DNA of 5,082 nt. Origin: Pseudomonadota bacterium (GTDB lineage: Bacteria > Pseudomonadota > Alphaproteobacteria > Rhizobiales > Xanthobacteraceae). Below are positions 4,602 through 5,082 of the stretch, in pieces (positions within the stretch are counted from its first letter, which is position 1; every line of letters begins with the position of its first letter). The stretch is from assembly GCA_021779635.1 (NCBI GenBank), contig JAJYAH010000573.1, positions 1 through 5,082 on the forward strand, read 5' to 3'. The notes under the pieces were generated by a model. It did no database searches. It was not told where the DNA came from and worked only from the letters and a program-made list of their open reading frames with translations. The position numbers and the translations under genes are program-made.

Positions 4602-5082
4602 ATGTCACGGAAGAGGCTTTCTCGACGGCAGTTCGTAGCTGCCACCGCGCTGTCATCGGCGGCGTTGATCACCGCGCCGTTTGTTCGAACCGCTCATGCG
4701 GCCGGCAAACTCACGATGGGCTTTTGGGATCACTGGGTGCCCGGAGCCAACAAGGTCTGTTCCGATTTGGTCAATGAATGGGCCGCCAAGGAAAAGGTCG
4801 AGGTTGCGATCGACTTCATCACCAGCCAGGGCAACAAGATTCTGGTGACTATCGCTGCGGAGGCTGCAGCGAAATCCGGCCATGATATCCTTGCCATGCC
4901 GACATGGTGGCCCCAGGCCAATTCCGACATGCTGGAGCCCGTGAACGACATCATGGCGCCGCTGATCCAGCAGAACGGCGAGGTGAACGGCACCGTGAAG
5001 TATCTCGGCCAGTCGGACGGCAAGTGGATCGGTGTTCCCGCCACGAGCGGCAGCCAGATCAAGGGTCCCTGCTCCCGCATCG
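4602..5082 (+). CDS. Family 1 (sugar-type) ABC transporter substrate-binding protein, Tat signal, 5' part only
   Basis: First 160 codons of a periplasmic solute-binding protein; the frame is open to the window end, so the C-terminal part (usually some 250-300 further residues) is missing. Seen: a twin-arginine signal with SRRQFVA (7-13) followed by a hydrophobic stretch (about 12-26) and a likely cleavage after AHA (31-33). The mature N-terminus is GKLTMGFWDHWVPGANKV (35-52), the first strand and helix of family 1 binding proteins. HDILAMPTWWP (94-104) and DGKWIGVPATSGS (139-151) match the places where these proteins have their second domain crossover and ligand-pocket aromatics. Family 1 proteins deliver oligosaccharides, monosaccharides, polyols or glycerol-3-phosphate to ABC permeases, which would be expected downstream. 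Start ATG at 4602, supported by GGGAGGG. A CG-centred dyad upstream suggests carbohydrate-responsive control. The exact ligand is unknown. Confidence 0.88.
   Translation, partial: MSRKRLSRRQFVAATALSSAALITAPFVRTAHAAGKLTMGFWDHWVPGANKVCSDLVNEWAAKEKVEVAIDFITSQGNKILVTIAAEAAAKSGHDILAMPTWWPQANSDMLEPVNDIMAPLIQQNGEVNGTVKYLGQSDGKWIGVPATSGSQIKGPCSRI

Noticed and set aside
4432..4656. 74-codon - strand frame across the start of the ABC binding-protein gene.
   Set aside because: It overlaps the start, ribosome binding site and signal peptide of a well-supported gene, and the translation has no recognisable motif.
4730..5080. 116-codon - strand frame near the window end.
   Set aside because: Antisense to the ABC binding protein, whose + strand frame has clear family features through to the window end.
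1..5082. Search by eye for CRISPR repeats, insertion-sequence ends, tRNA genes and toxin-antitoxin pairs.
   Set aside because: No regularly spaced repeats, transposase-like frame, cloverleaf or small toxin-like pair was seen.

Overview
The window looks like chromosomal DNA of a high-GC alphaproteobacterium. Gene style and composition fit a soil or rhizosphere member of Bradyrhizobiaceae/Hyphomicrobiales, such as Bradyrhizobium. That placement is inferred from protein character, codon use (strong G/C third positions) and the presence of an LTXXQ/Spy-type periplasmic protein. No marker gene proves it.

Left part (68-3093, + strand): a compact three-gene run that reads as one operon. It encodes an MFS metabolite permease, an acyl-CoA-dehydrogenase-fold protein of the flavin-dependent monooxygenase type (HpaB/HsaA/DszC-like) and a small VOC-superfamily metalloprotein. 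Uptake, oxygenation and ring cleavage or isomerisation is a typical logic for catabolism of an aromatic or other small organic compound. The substrate cannot be read from the sequence. The monooxygenase would need reduced flavin, and no flavin reductase gene lies in the window.

Middle (3094-3392): a 299-bp intergenic stretch between convergent genes with no convincing gene. It is unusually rich in inverted repeats, including a 14-pair stem, a 12-pair bulged stem and an 11-bp near-perfect hairpin. These are probably terminators or a structured intergenic element.

Then, on the - strand (4106-3393), comes a secreted 237-residue protein with a signal peptide, a glycine-zipper segment, an Ala/Lys-rich linker and a C-terminal LTXXQ (Spy/CpxP-like) domain. 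It is transcribed towards the catabolic operon and looks functionally unrelated to it.

Right part: a 495-bp divergent intergenic region (4107-4601). It holds a plausible sigma70-like promoter for the - strand gene and a dyad centred on CG (4413-4436) resembling a LacI/GalR-family operator. It is followed by the first 160 codons of a Tat-signal-bearing family 1 (sugar-type) ABC transporter substrate-binding protein, cut off by the window end. The dyad plus the binding protein suggests the start of a regulated sugar or polyol uptake operon continuing to the right.

I see no CRISPR array, transposase, tRNA, rRNA or phage gene, and no clear-cut novel defence or mobile system. The points most worth a second look are the structured convergent intergenic region, the glycine-zipper/LTXXQ architecture, the TTG start with its overlapping mini-ORF and 15-bp tandem repeat, and the LacI-like dyad.
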